From Fluviicoccus sp. (GTDB lineage: Bacteria; Pseudomonadota; Gammaproteobacteria; Pseudomonadales; Moraxellaceae): a stretch of DNA of 64,000 nt. This document shows, piece by piece, positions 25,476-33,816 of the stretch (position 1 is its first letter; each line of letters opens with the position of its first letter). The notes beneath the pieces were generated by a model. The model did not search any database, was not told where the DNA came from, and was given only the letters and a program-made list of their open reading frames with translations. The position numbers and the translations under genes are program-made. The stretch lies in assembly GCF_030646115.1 (NCBI RefSeq), contig NZ_JAUSMX010000005.1:1-64000 (forward strand), in the 5' to 3' direction.

Positions 25476-26669
25476 TCATGGACAGTCTACCAACTTAGCC
25501 GTATTCGGGTCGTAGACTAAGTCTGTTATTGAACCGTCCTTGATGTGGTGTACTGCTTCGTCAATCACTTGAAGCGGCACTAGAAACCACTCCTTCGGCT
25601 TGACCGGCTGGCCAAAGCGGTCTTCTATGGTCAAGTCGAGTTGCACCGCTCCGAACAAACGGTGAAGTATTTTTTCCAGTTTGGTGCGGTTCACATTATG
25701 AAGCTTGTAAGTGGCGATAACTTCCACGTCGGCAAGTAAATAGGTTGCGTCCTTTTGAGCGCCTGCGATCCGTGTCTCTACCTTGCCACCTGTCACACCA
25801 ATCTTGTGAATCAACTCTCGGTGCTCAGCGACAAAAGGGTGGTTAGACAAGCTGCGAAGCACGTATATCGTTCCTGTCTCAATGTCATCAGGCTCCGCTA
25901 CGCTGCCAAACAGCGGACCGTCATCCCGGCGGATAAGCCGCCTCCCCACAGGCGTATCGCCATCCGGGTAGAGTGAACGTGAAAGCGAGCGCAGTAACAG
26001 GTTACTCTCGGTTTGGTTATCAAAAATGACCCGCAATCGCGGATTATCGCGTCCATCCTTGGTTTTGCCACCGGCCTGTATTTCCCCGACGTAGGCAATT
26101 TGGCCGCCGATTATGAAGTAATCACCAACCTCGATCCCTGCGTTCTTCAGGAACGGCTTGGTCATCCAGTCACCGGTCTTGAGGCCGTTTTCAGCTTCCT
26201 CGAACAAAGGTTTAAAGGCTTCAAAATCTTCGCACGGCGTGCGATTGGCGATGTCCTCAGCCGCCTTGATTTCGACATACGGCCGGACATGCCTCAGTAC
26301 ACGGATATCGTCCTGTGCGGGGGCGATGTCCTCAATACCCAACTCTGCCAGAAGGGCGTCTTCATCAAGAGCATCGACATCTATTGGGTCGGCCACGCCG
26401 GTCAATAATCCGGTCGTATCCAGTTCGGAAAGCAGTGCCTGCGCCTCAGGCAGCTTGCGTATCTGGTCCAGCCGCACCGCATAAAGTCGCTCAAAAATAT
26501 CGCGATCTTCGCCATGTTGCGGGGCGCGGCCATGGTTCTGGTGGAAACGCAGGATATCCTCGAAACCGGCGATAATGCGCTCTTCGCGCGGCGTCCGGCT
26601 TGAAACCTTGAGCGGTGTGACTTCAACGCCCAAGGCCTCCAGCAGTTCGTCATCATCCATTTCAGCCAT
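25476..26669 (-). CDS. GIY-YIG (T5orf172/MUG113-like) nuclease-domain protein
   Basis: A protein of 397 residues. A C-terminal domain at about 266-345 reads GTIYVLRSLS...HKIGVTGGKVETRIAGA...DVEVIATYKL..TKLEKILHRLF, the pattern of the T5orf172/MUG113 branch of the GIY-YIG nuclease superfamily, with the IYVL and KIGVT strands and the Arg in place. The first 250 residues (acidic helices, then a beta part YFIIGGQIAYVGEIQAGG) are not recognised. The start ATG 26669 overlaps the helicase stop by 8 bases, so the pair is translationally coupled. I infer that it is the nuclease of a helicase-driven restriction-like system. Confidence 0.82.
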   Translation of the reverse strand: MAEMDDDELLEALGVEVTPLKVSSRTPREERIIAGFEDILRFHQNHGRAPQHGEDRDIFERLYAVRLDQIRKLPEAQALLSELDTTGLLTGVADPIDVDALDEDALLAELGIEDIAPAQDDIRVLRHVRPYVEIKAAEDIANRTPCEDFEAFKPLFEEAENGLKTGDWMTKPFLKNAGIEVGDYFIIGGQIAYVGEIQAGGKTKDGRDNPRLRVIFDNQTESNLLLRSLSRSLYPDGDTPVGRRLIRRDDGPLFGSVAEPDDIETGTIYVLRSLSNHPFVAEHRELIHKIGVTGGKVETRIAGAQKDATYLLADVEVIATYKLHNVNRTKLEKILHRLFGAVQLDLTIEDRFGQPVKPKEWFLVPLQVIDEAVHHIKDGSITDLVYDPNTAKLVDCP

Positions 26670-28782
26670 TGCTGGAATCTCCCTGAAGCTGCGCCGCCTT
26701 GGCGATTGCACGATATCGCCTGAGAGCCTCCACCCCCTCACCCATTTTCTTTTCCCAAGCATCGGCGGAGTTGATGTCCGGCAAGCGGCCGCGCTCGTTT
26801 TTGAACTGCAAGGCCCGTCTGGCCAGTTCACGCGCCTCGTCTTCAGGAATACTGACCTTTTTCGCGGCGATGCTGGCCTGCACCTGCCGCAGCGACTTCT
26901 CATCCATGGCTTTTGCAAGCACGGCATAAGCCGCTTCGAAGGGGTTGATGCGGTCGATCAGGTCAATATCCAGATCGCGGACGTTGACGAATTTACGCAC
27001 TCCGTCCAACAGCGCTGTATTGCCTTGTGCCGTTCCGTCCCCTTCAGCATCCGCCCGGGCCAGCGCCAGTTTGGCCTGTTGGGTGATGTTCATCGCCGCA
27101 ATGGCGTGCTGGCGAATCGCCTCTTGGTCGGTTTCGCTAAGTTCGGGATACCGTTCACGAACGATCTTGCCCATCCGTAACTGCGTCAATTCCTCGGGCA
27201 GGGTGTTTTCCTTGTCAAACAGACCCCGCTCCAGCACGGTTTTGTCCTGCAAGAAGCTGGTGACCACTTCATTCAGGTCTTCCTTGCAGATGCGCGTGGC
27301 CTCGGCCGTCTGGGGTGTCACCAGCCCGTTGATTTCGACATGGTATTGGCCGGTAGCCTCGTTGACGCCCACATTGGCGCGGCCTTCCTGATAGCCTGCT
27401 CCATCGTTGTAATCAAAACCCTCTTTGGGGCCGCTATTCTTGGGCGTGAACTCATAGCGTGGCGCCAGCACCTGCTCCATCAACAGACTGGCGGAAATGG
27501 CTTTCAGCATATCGTTCACCGCTTCAGCCACCGCCGATTGTTCGGCCGCCGGTTCGGCAATCAGATTGGTAAAACGTGATCTCTCTTTGCCTTCTGCATC
27601 ACGGGTGGCGCGACCGATGATCTGCACGATTTCCGTCAGGCTGCTGCGATAGCCGATGGTCAGGGCGTGCTCGCACCAAATCCAGTCAAACCCTTCCTTG
27701 GCCATGCCCAGCGCAATGATGATATCCACATTATCTCGGTTCTCTTTCTGGGCCGGATCTTTCAGGGCGGCAAGCACCTTGCTGCGCGTGGCCGGGTTGC
27801 TGTCATCCACCAGATCCGCCACTTTCAACATGCGCCCACCCGGTGTTTGCACCTGATGGAAACCGGTCACAGGATCAACCCCATGCCATTCCCCCAGACC
27901 GTGCATGATTTCTTCCACTTCACGCTGTTTGTCCTTGAGGCTCTCCCGCGCATTGACATTGGGAATGTGGACAATGGTTTTCAGCGCCGGGTCCAGCACT
28001 TTAGTCACCGCGTTGACGTATGGGCCGGTATAGAAGAAATAACCGATATCCAGCGATTTGAGCCAGCGATAGCCGTTAAGCTGTTCGTAATAGGTGTAGG
28101 TGATAGTCTCAAACTTGGCCTCATCCGTCGGAGTCAGCACCGCTTCGCTGTCACCCCGAAAATAAGAACCTGTCATGGCAACCAGATGAACTTTGTCGCG
28201 GGTGATGAATTCACCCAACTGGCTGCCAAGTTTATTGTCCGGATTGGAGGAAACATGGTGGAATTCGTCTACGGCAATCAAGCGGTCATCGAAGGCTTCA
28301 ATGCCCAGTTCGTCCACCGCGAAGCGAAAGGTGGCGTGCGTGCAGACCAGCACTTTGTCTTCGCTGGCCAGAAACTCACCCACGGCCTTGACCTTTGATT
28401 TGGCCACCCTAACATCATCCGCGCCGGGGGCGTTGCATAGATTCCATTGCGGGGCGACTTGCCAATCCCAATAGAAGCCGTTGCGGCTCAGCGGCTCATC
28501 CGCGAAGCTGCCACCAATCGAGCGCTCCGGCACCACGACAATGGCTTGGCGCAGCCCCTGGTTGTGGAGCTTGTCGAGCGCGATGAACATCAGGGCGCGG
28601 GACTTGCCGGACGCGGGCGGCGACTTGATCAGCAGGTATTGCTCGCCGCGCTTGGCGTAGGCGCGTTCCTGCATGGTGCGCATGCCCAGTTCATTGGCCT
28701 TGCTGGACGCGCCGGTGCGCGCCGTGGCGATGGAGACGGACGGCACGGTGTAGGCGTTGGTGGGGTTCATCGTTGTTTTCAT
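26662..28782 (-). CDS. DEAD/DEAH-type SF2 helicase (restriction-like)
   Basis: An ATPase of 706 residues: Walker A SPPASGKS (54-61), motif II DEFH (172-175), motif III MTGS, and motif VI QIIGRATRD with the Arg finger. Between motifs II and VI lie EGFDWIWCEHALTIG and other SF2 parts. The C-terminal 250 residues are helical and not recognised. The layout is like the helicases of type III restriction and related defence modules. It starts 219 bases from the large hairpin and is the first gene of a two-gene unit with the GIY-YIG protein. I infer ATP-driven DNA translocation. Confidence 0.93.
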   Translation of the reverse strand: MKTTMNPTNAYTVPSVSIATARTGASSKANELGMRTMQERAYAKRGEQYLLIKSPPASGKSRALMFIALDKLHNQGLRQAIVVVPERSIGGSFADEPLSRNGFYWDWQVAPQWNLCNAPGADDVRVAKSKVKAVGEFLASEDKVLVCTHATFRFAVDELGIEAFDDRLIAVDEFHHVSSNPDNKLGSQLGEFITRDKVHLVAMTGSYFRGDSEAVLTPTDEAKFETITYTYYEQLNGYRWLKSLDIGYFFYTGPYVNAVTKVLDPALKTIVHIPNVNARESLKDKQREVEEIMHGLGEWHGVDPVTGFHQVQTPGGRMLKVADLVDDSNPATRSKVLAALKDPAQKENRDNVDIIIALGMAKEGFDWIWCEHALTIGYRSSLTEIVQIIGRATRDAEGKERSRFTNLIAEPAAEQSAVAEAVNDMLKAISASLLMEQVLAPRYEFTPKNSGPKEGFDYNDGAGYQEGRANVGVNEATGQYHVEINGLVTPQTAEATRICKEDLNEVVTSFLQDKTVLERGLFDKENTLPEELTQLRMGKIVRERYPELSETDQEAIRQHAIAAMNITQQAKLALARADAEGDGTAQGNTALLDGVRKFVNVRDLDIDLIDRINPFEAAYAVLAKAMDEKSLRQVQASIAAKKVSIPEDEARELARRALQFKNERGRLPDINSADAWEKKMGEGVEALRRYRAIAKAAQLQGDSSNG

Positions 28783-28821
28783 GGATATCCGGTCTCAGTC
28801 AACATGGCGGTTGGCGGGGAG

Positions 28822-28951
28822 TCAAAACCCGATCAAATCTTTACGACCACGCACAATGAATTTAAATACATGTTTTCATTAAACTTTTACAACATCAGGC
28901 CGAAGGGTTTGCGAAATTTTGCAAGCCCAATCAAAACCCGATCAAATCTTT
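28822..28951. repeat. 21-bp direct repeat in the helicase promoter region
   Basis: TCAAAACCCGATCAAATCTTT occurs at 28822-28842 and again, identically, at 28931-28951, with 88 AT-rich bases between. It lies 40-170 bases before the helicase start. It could be paired operator sites or the mark of a small insertion. Confidence 0.85.
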
Positions 28952-29000
28952 GATTCCCGACTGCCGCTGTCGATGTCTTTGCGGAGCCTGTGTACGTCAC

Positions 29001-29050
29001 AAAAACACTAGTGGAGTCTATTCGCAAAAAAAGACTCCACTAGTGTTTTT
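29001..29050. terminator. Large perfect hairpin after fic
   Basis: Two 18-base arms, AAAAACACTAGTGGAGTC (29001-29018) and its exact reverse complement (29033-29050), enclose a 14-base loop that contains A7. The ends are A5 and T5, so it ends transcription both ways. It separates the methyltransferase-fic unit from the helicase-nuclease unit. Confidence 0.92.
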
Positions 29051-29077
29051 CCGGAGTGCAGCCGCTCCACAAAGGGG

Positions 29078-30193
29078 TCATAAGACCTCCCGACCTTCCG
29101 CCAGATTGATCAGCCGTGGAAAGCACAGCGTGGCCGGGCGCCGTCCGCTGCCTGGCACGAGTTCACGCAAGATCCCGGTATCTCGCATCTGACGCAACAA
29201 TCCAAGCGTGGTCTTCTCATGGATACCAAACTCATTAAAAAGCTGCTGGGCCAGATCAGAGGATCGAAAGATGGGCTTACTGAAAATAGCATCCAGCACA
29301 TGCATGGTGTACTGCGAGTGCGTGGCGGCCTGGATGGCCAGCTTCATTTCTTCATAGAGCGCCTGAATGGCCGTCACGCGGACACTGTTCTGACTGGCCT
29401 GATAGATGATGGCCCTCAGAAAAAAGTCGATCCAGCCGTTCCAGTCACCGTCGGCTGAAATGGCCTTGAGACGCAGGTAGTACTCTTCCCGATGACTTTC
29501 CAGATACTCTGACAGGTAAAACATGGGTTGGGATAAGGCGCGTTTCTGGTAAAGGAACAGCGGGATCAAGATGCGACCAATTCGCCCATTGCCGTCCTTG
29601 AAGGGGTGCAGCAGCTCAAATTGAGCATGTACTATCGCTGTTTGAAGCAGGAAATCCATATCGTTGCTGTCCAGATACGTCTCCCAAGCCTGTAAGTGAT
29701 CCAGCAGTTGCAATGGACTGGGGGGGACAAATGTTGCCTGTTCCATAGTGCATCCATGTTTGCCTATCCAGTTCTGATCCCGCCGAAACTCACCGGGTGT
29801 CTTGTCTTTTCCGCGCACGCTATTCATGAGTATGCGGTGCAATTCACGCACAAAACCCAAGCGGATGGGGTAGTCCTGCAAGTGCGCACGCGCGGAAAAC
29901 AAAGCCTGGCGGTAATTGGATATTTCCCGAATGTCTTCGTATTTTTCACCTTGTTTGAGGAGTCCGGCTTCTTGTTCCAGCACCTCGTCCACGGTGGCTT
30001 GCGTGCCTTCGATTTTGGACGACAAGACAGCTTCTTGAGTGGTCAGTGGTGACAGCATGACTGCTGGATTCGGGATGCCTTGCAGTAGGCCATCGTAGCG
30101 CGCCAAGGCAGCATTGGCTTGCCCCACCAAGGGGAGAAGGCGGCGAAAGTCCAACTCCGTGAGTGGCAGTACGTTAGGTATGTAGGGCTGCAT
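29078..30193 (-). CDS. Fic-family protein (class II, self-inhibited)
   Basis: A protein of 371 residues. Order: an N-terminal helical domain carrying the inhibitory motif S58-x3-E62-G63 (SSKIEG), the Fic core with HPFKDGNGR (196-204) complete with the catalytic His, and a C-terminal winged helix (EFGIHEKTTLGLLRQMRDTGILREL). Fic proteins usually transfer AMP from ATP to Ser/Thr/Tyr of a target; the inhibitory Glu blocks ATP until released. The start ATG 30193 has GAGGA before it. It follows the methyltransferase gene by 51 bases. Fic genes within restriction islands are common but their role there is not established. Confidence 0.94.
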   Translation of the reverse strand: MQPYIPNVLPLTELDFRRLLPLVGQANAALARYDGLLQGIPNPAVMLSPLTTQEAVLSSKIEGTQATVDEVLEQEAGLLKQGEKYEDIREISNYRQALFSARAHLQDYPIRLGFVRELHRILMNSVRGKDKTPGEFRRDQNWIGKHGCTMEQATFVPPSPLQLLDHLQAWETYLDSNDMDFLLQTAIVHAQFELLHPFKDGNGRIGRILIPLFLYQKRALSQPMFYLSEYLESHREEYYLRLKAISADGDWNGWIDFFLRAIIYQASQNSVRVTAIQALYEEMKLAIQAATHSQYTMHVLDAIFSKPIFRSSDLAQQLFNEFGIHEKTTLGLLRQMRDTGILRELVPGSGRRPATLCFPRLINLAEGREVL

Positions 30194-30244
30194 TCGCTGT
30201 TCCTCAGGGTGTGTTGTCCAACGAAGGGACGACAAGTTGCGAGC

Positions 30245-33055
30245 TCATACTTTTTTTCCTCTGGCGGCCTTTGCGGGAGGCTTGCCCTTGGCGGTTTCCG
30301 CCGTCATTTTGGTGTAAAGCTCGAACAGTTTTTCCAGTCGTTCGGTGTCGTTCTTGAAGCGGCGGCCGATGTAGATGCGTTCCAGGACTTCGTCGTTGTG
30401 TTCGTGGGCGTGGCGCAGGTTGTCCGGCATCTGGCTTACGCCGTCTTTGACTTCATACAAGTCGGCGATGGTGGCGGGGAAGTGGGCTTCGCGGGCCAGC
30501 AGGATATTTTCGGCGCAACGGGTGAGGTCGGCTTTGTTTTGTTCGGTGAGCAGGGGGACGGGGAAGGTGTTCCAGCCCATCGTATTGGAGTAGCGAAAAT
30601 CGGTTTTCATTTTGCCACAGACGGTGCCGATCCAGACCAAATGGAGGCGAGATGCGATCAGGGCCATATTCCAAAGTGGAGCGTCGTAGAGAGCGAAGGC
30701 ATTGTCAGAGACGATGGAATGAGACGGTAATAAACCAACAGGCAGATAAAGACGGGACTCTGATGTCACCTTCGGGACAACAATCGACCATTCCTTGCTA
30801 ATTCCTTGGATTTGCCGGAATCGATGTGGCTTACTTGCATACGCTTGCGTTGATGAGGCAGGACTCTCCAATCGCATTTTGCGTACAGCAGCAAGTCGAG
30901 AGGCTATAAAATCATTTTTTTTTGCTTCCTCAGCATCAGAATCCCCAATCCAAAGGCATCTTCTGACTACACCTCGCACAAATTCTTGAGCACCAACAAA
31001 GTCATAAATAAACCTGGAAGCTAAGGGGTCAACCCTAATAACGTTTTCAGCCTCCGCCAATGATAAAACAAGGCCACCGCCATCTGATGGTTTATTACCC
31101 CACTCCATTTTTCCACGTGCATCAGATGGCTTTGAAATTGGAGAGACTATTACATTTGGTCCGGTTACAAGGTAAGCATTTATAAAATCTACTTGCTTCT
31201 CAATAACAGAAACGCCATCATCCGCCAATGAAAACAAGCGTCTTTTTCGTCTATATGCACTTGATATTCCAACAATTGCGACTGTAACAACTGCTTTATT
31301 GCTAGCTAAATTTGCCCACTTGAAAGATGTATGCGCAAAAAAAATATCGTGCCCGGCCTCAAATATTAAAGGCCATAGTATTGGAACTTGCTCACCTTGA
31401 CATATAGAGTTTGTACAAACAAATGCCGATGCTGCGAGTGTTGAGGAGCCATAATCGGCTGCCTTCATAAACCAGGCACATACATAATCCAATGATTTCC
31501 AGCTGGACGTTCTACCATCAAAAATTGAATGCAAATCAGACTTTTGGTCAGCTGACTGCCAAGTAAATCCAAGATAAGGCGGATTCCCACAAATAAACGT
31601 CTCTCCCCCCTCATTCTCAAAACCAATCTCCGCCTGCTTCTGCGACTGAAACAAATCATACGCAAACGCTTTCACCCGCGCTCCCGTCGGCGGACAAACA
31701 CTCAACCAATCCAGCCGCAACGCATTCCCGCACACGATCCAATTCTGCGCATCCAACGGCAAAAACTCCTGCAACGCATCCTGCTGCCCCCGATACAACA
31801 CATCACACTGAAACTCCGCAATAATCAACGCCAACCGCGCAATTTCCGCCGGAAAATCCCGCAGCTCAATCCCCCGGAAGTTCGTCAACGGAATCTCACT
31901 GCCCAGATGTTCCTCCCCCCGACGCCGATTGACCTCCGCCTCAATCTCCCGCATCTGCTTGTACGCAATCACCAGAAAATTACCCGACCCGCAGGCCGGA
32001 TCAAACACCCGGATACGCGCCATGCGCTTGCGCAAATTCAACAGCTTGCGCTCGTTATCTCCCGCCTCGGCCAACTGCGCCCGCAAATCATCCAGAAACA
32101 GCGGATTCAACACCTTCAGAATATTCGGCACACTGGTGTAGTGCATCCCCAGCGCTCCGCGCTCCTCATCATCGGCCACCGCCTGGATCATGCTGCCGAA
32201 AATATCAGGATTGATCTGCTGCCAGTTAAGATTGCCCGCGTGCGACAAATAACTGCGCGCCATCCGCGTAAAACGCGGCGCCTCCGTACTGCCCGAAAAC
32301 AGCCCACCGTTCACATAAGGAAAGTTATTCGTCCACACCGGCAAACGGGGCTGAACATTTGCACGATCATCGTATTTGATATTCATTGCCCGGAAGATGC
32401 ACTCCAGCACATCATGAGTGTTGGAGCCGTCGCGCTCACTCATCTGCTCCACCGTCTTGGTGAACAGGCCCGTGTTGTTGAATATCCCGGTGTCTTCCGC
32501 AAAGAAGCAGAAAATCAGCCGCGCCATGAAATGATTCATGTCATGCCGGCGTTCATCTGTGGCCCAATCCGGGTTTTCGCGCAGCAACTCAACGTACAAC
32601 TTGTTCAGGCGGCCGGTGGCGCGCACATCAACGGGGTTGTCCTTGATTTCCTTGATGGTAGATATGCCCGCCAAGGGCAGAAAAAAACCAAAGTGATTCG
32701 GGAAATCGGCGTAGGCGCAGGCGACGGTTTCACCGCCAGCCAGTTCCTCGGCTTCCAGCGTCTGGCCGTCCGTGGCCAGAATGAACCGGGCTTTGGCTTT
32801 GGTTGTAGATGGACTGGTGCGCAAGGTTTTAAGGGTGTCACCGACAGCACCTTCCGCACAAACGGCAATGTGGATGTTATTGCGTTGAAGCACTCCGCCG
32901 GTCACATCTGAAGCGTTGTTGTTACCGGTGCGCAAGCGTTTGAGAGTCGTATCCTTGTTGCCGAACGCTGCCAGAAATGCGTAGGGGAATTCATCTGCGT
33001 CAAAGGGCTGTTCTGCCAGATCGGAAATGGCGGATTCGATTTCTACTGCATTCAT
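30245..33055 (-). CDS. MmeI-like class I DNA methyltransferase
   Basis: A protein of 936 residues that would methylate an amine of adenine (or cytosine) in DNA. Order: N-terminal domain (1-160), a helical linker with HDMNHFMARLIFCFFAEDTGIF, the SAM-binding motif FDPACGSGNF (351-360), the catalytic NPPY (491-494), a target-recognition region from about 500 to 820, and a C-terminal helical part. The layout is that of MmeI, but the N-terminal D-x9-ExK nuclease site is not visible, so it is likely a methyltransferase alone. The part coding for target recognition (30720-31620) is much AT-richer than the rest. Confidence 0.93.
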   Translation of the reverse strand: MNAVEIESAISDLAEQPFDADEFPYAFLAAFGNKDTTLKRLRTGNNNASDVTGGVLQRNNIHIAVCAEGAVGDTLKTLRTSPSTTKAKARFILATDGQTLEAEELAGGETVACAYADFPNHFGFFLPLAGISTIKEIKDNPVDVRATGRLNKLYVELLRENPDWATDERRHDMNHFMARLIFCFFAEDTGIFNNTGLFTKTVEQMSERDGSNTHDVLECIFRAMNIKYDDRANVQPRLPVWTNNFPYVNGGLFSGSTEAPRFTRMARSYLSHAGNLNWQQINPDIFGSMIQAVADDEERGALGMHYTSVPNILKVLNPLFLDDLRAQLAEAGDNERKLLNLRKRMARIRVFDPACGSGNFLVIAYKQMREIEAEVNRRRGEEHLGSEIPLTNFRGIELRDFPAEIARLALIIAEFQCDVLYRGQQDALQEFLPLDAQNWIVCGNALRLDWLSVCPPTGARVKAFAYDLFQSQKQAEIGFENEGGETFICGNPPYLGFTWQSADQKSDLHSIFDGRTSSWKSLDYVCAWFMKAADYGSSTLAASAFVCTNSICQGEQVPILWPLIFEAGHDIFFAHTSFKWANLASNKAVVTVAIVGISSAYRRKRRLFSLADDGVSVIEKQVDFINAYLVTGPNVIVSPISKPSDARGKMEWGNKPSDGGGLVLSLAEAENVIRVDPLASRFIYDFVGAQEFVRGVVRRCLWIGDSDAEEAKKNDFIASRLAAVRKMRLESPASSTQAYASKPHRFRQIQGISKEWSIVVPKVTSESRLYLPVGLLPSHSIVSDNAFALYDAPLWNMALIASRLHLVWIGTVCGKMKTDFRYSNTMGWNTFPVPLLTEQNKADLTRCAENILLAREAHFPATIADLYEVKDGVSQMPDNLRHAHEHNDEVLERIYIGRRFKNDTERLEKLFELYTKMTAETAKGKPPAKAARGKKV

Positions 33056-33389
33056 GGGGCATCTTGCCTATGTATCGTTTTGTTTTTTGATAATTGCTGA
33101 GGCTTTGATAAATGGCGCGGCTCCGGGAGAGGTGCTGACTGTGTTTCGTTCATTTTGAGATAAAAGGGCGGTTGATTGAGTGCTTTTTTTAAGGCGTTGA
33201 TCCCTTTGCGTGAAGCTTGCGGGGTCGCCTGATAGAGCAGTTTACACGGCTTCGACGGTTGGAAACAGCGCGTTTTGATCGACTCTTGAGACGCTATTCA
33301 AGGAATGAACGACTGCGTTGGGGAAATCGTCTTGAAGTCCGCTGAATGATAGTGAAGGAGGGCATTCATGCGGTATTTTGAAAACCGGG
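33056..33389. other. Gene-free stretch between methyltransferase and small RNA
   Basis: About 330 bases without a gene. It must carry the methyltransferase promoter. No clear att site or tRNA fragment is seen. Confidence 0.5.
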
Positions 33390-33594
33390 AGGAGGCGCGG
33401 GGACCGGAGTCCCCGCGTGCGCTGAGTTAACCTTGCGTTGTTATTGTTGGCACATGTTCTTCTTGTAATCTCACTTCAACAGCCAGACCTTGTTATCGTT
33501 GTTAGCCTGCCCGTCATCTCATCATGGCCTTATAGTTATTATTGCCATCATTATCTTGTTGTTTGCAGCGCTGTTATTGTTCTTGGTTGCGCAT
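33390..33594 (-). ncRNA. crcZ: CrcZ-like catabolite-repression small RNA
   Basis: Directly downstream of cbrB, as crcZ is in Pseudomonas. The predicted transcript starts near 33594 (12 bases after the -12 element) and runs to the hairpin CGCGGGGAC-TCCG-GTCCCCGCG (33417-33396), about 200 nucleotides. It holds six A-rich stretches of the kind that bind Hfq: AACCAAGAACAATAACA, AAACAACAAGATAAT, CAATAATAACTATAA, CTAACAACGATAACAA, TTACAAGAAGAACA and CCAACAATAACAACG. CrcZ relieves carbon catabolite repression by sequestering Hfq and Crc. The terminator is weak (only TTTT, 11 bases after the stem), so the end is uncertain, and Pseudomonas CrcZ is longer (about 400). Confidence 0.82.
33396..33417. terminator. 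Hairpin at the end of the CrcZ-like RNA
   Basis: A 9-bp GC-rich perfect stem with a 4-base loop. On the minus strand CCTCCTCCCGG and then TTTT follow, so it is not an ideal Rho-independent terminator, but it is the only one in the region. Confidence 0.5.
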
Positions 33595-33603
33595 CTATAA
33601 CAA

Positions 33604-33620
33604 TGCAGAAGCCGTGCCAA
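33604..33620 (-). promoter_or_regulatory. Sigma-54 promoter of the small RNA
   Basis: On the minus strand TTGGCACG-GCTT-CTGCA fits the sigma-54 consensus YTGGCACGRNNNTTGCW at 16 of 17 positions, with GG at -24 and GC at -12 at the required spacing. It lies between the TGTTAC array and the A-rich transcript. The adjacent cbrB encodes a sigma-54 activator. Confidence 0.88.
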
Positions 33621-33704
33621 CTTTCACTTAAGAGATAAAAACATTTAAAAACAATGGCTTGTGAAAAATCTCGAGGAGAAGGCAAATGCGGAAACGTGAC
33701 GCCG

Positions 33705-33816
33705 GTAACATCCTGACAATGTCAGGTAACACTTTCGGGTGTGCCGGTAACAACGGAGTAACACCGGGGTAACACACGCCACCTCCGCCGAGACGGGAAT
33801 GGCGCCGCCGGTAACA
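33705..33816 (-). promoter_or_regulatory. Helically phased TGTTAC array, likely CbrB enhancer
   Basis: Six GTAACA copies (TGTTAC on the transcribed strand) begin at 33705, 33726, 33747, 33758, 33769 and 33811; the steps are 21, 21, 11, 11 and 42 bases, all close to whole helical turns, so every copy faces the same side. They lie about 110-220 bases before the predicted RNA start, the normal place for sigma-54 enhancers. From memory, TGTTAC is the half-site reported for CbrB. The last copy abuts the cbrB stop. The 7-bp palindrome CCTGACA-A-TGTCAGG lies between the first two copies. Confidence 0.75.

Noticed and set aside
28447-28953. 168-codon plus-strand frame at the helicase start
   Set aside because: Antisense of the helicase N-terminus and of its promoter; no ribosome site.
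33438-33638. 66-codon plus-strand hydrophobic frame
   Set aside because: It is the complement of the A-rich stretches of the CrcZ-like RNA, which gives Val/Ile/Leu/Tyr codons by chance.
33705-33816. Replication-origin iterons
   Set aside because: The phased GTAACA copies look like iterons, but there is no Rep gene, and the position between cbrB and a sigma-54 promoter explains them better.
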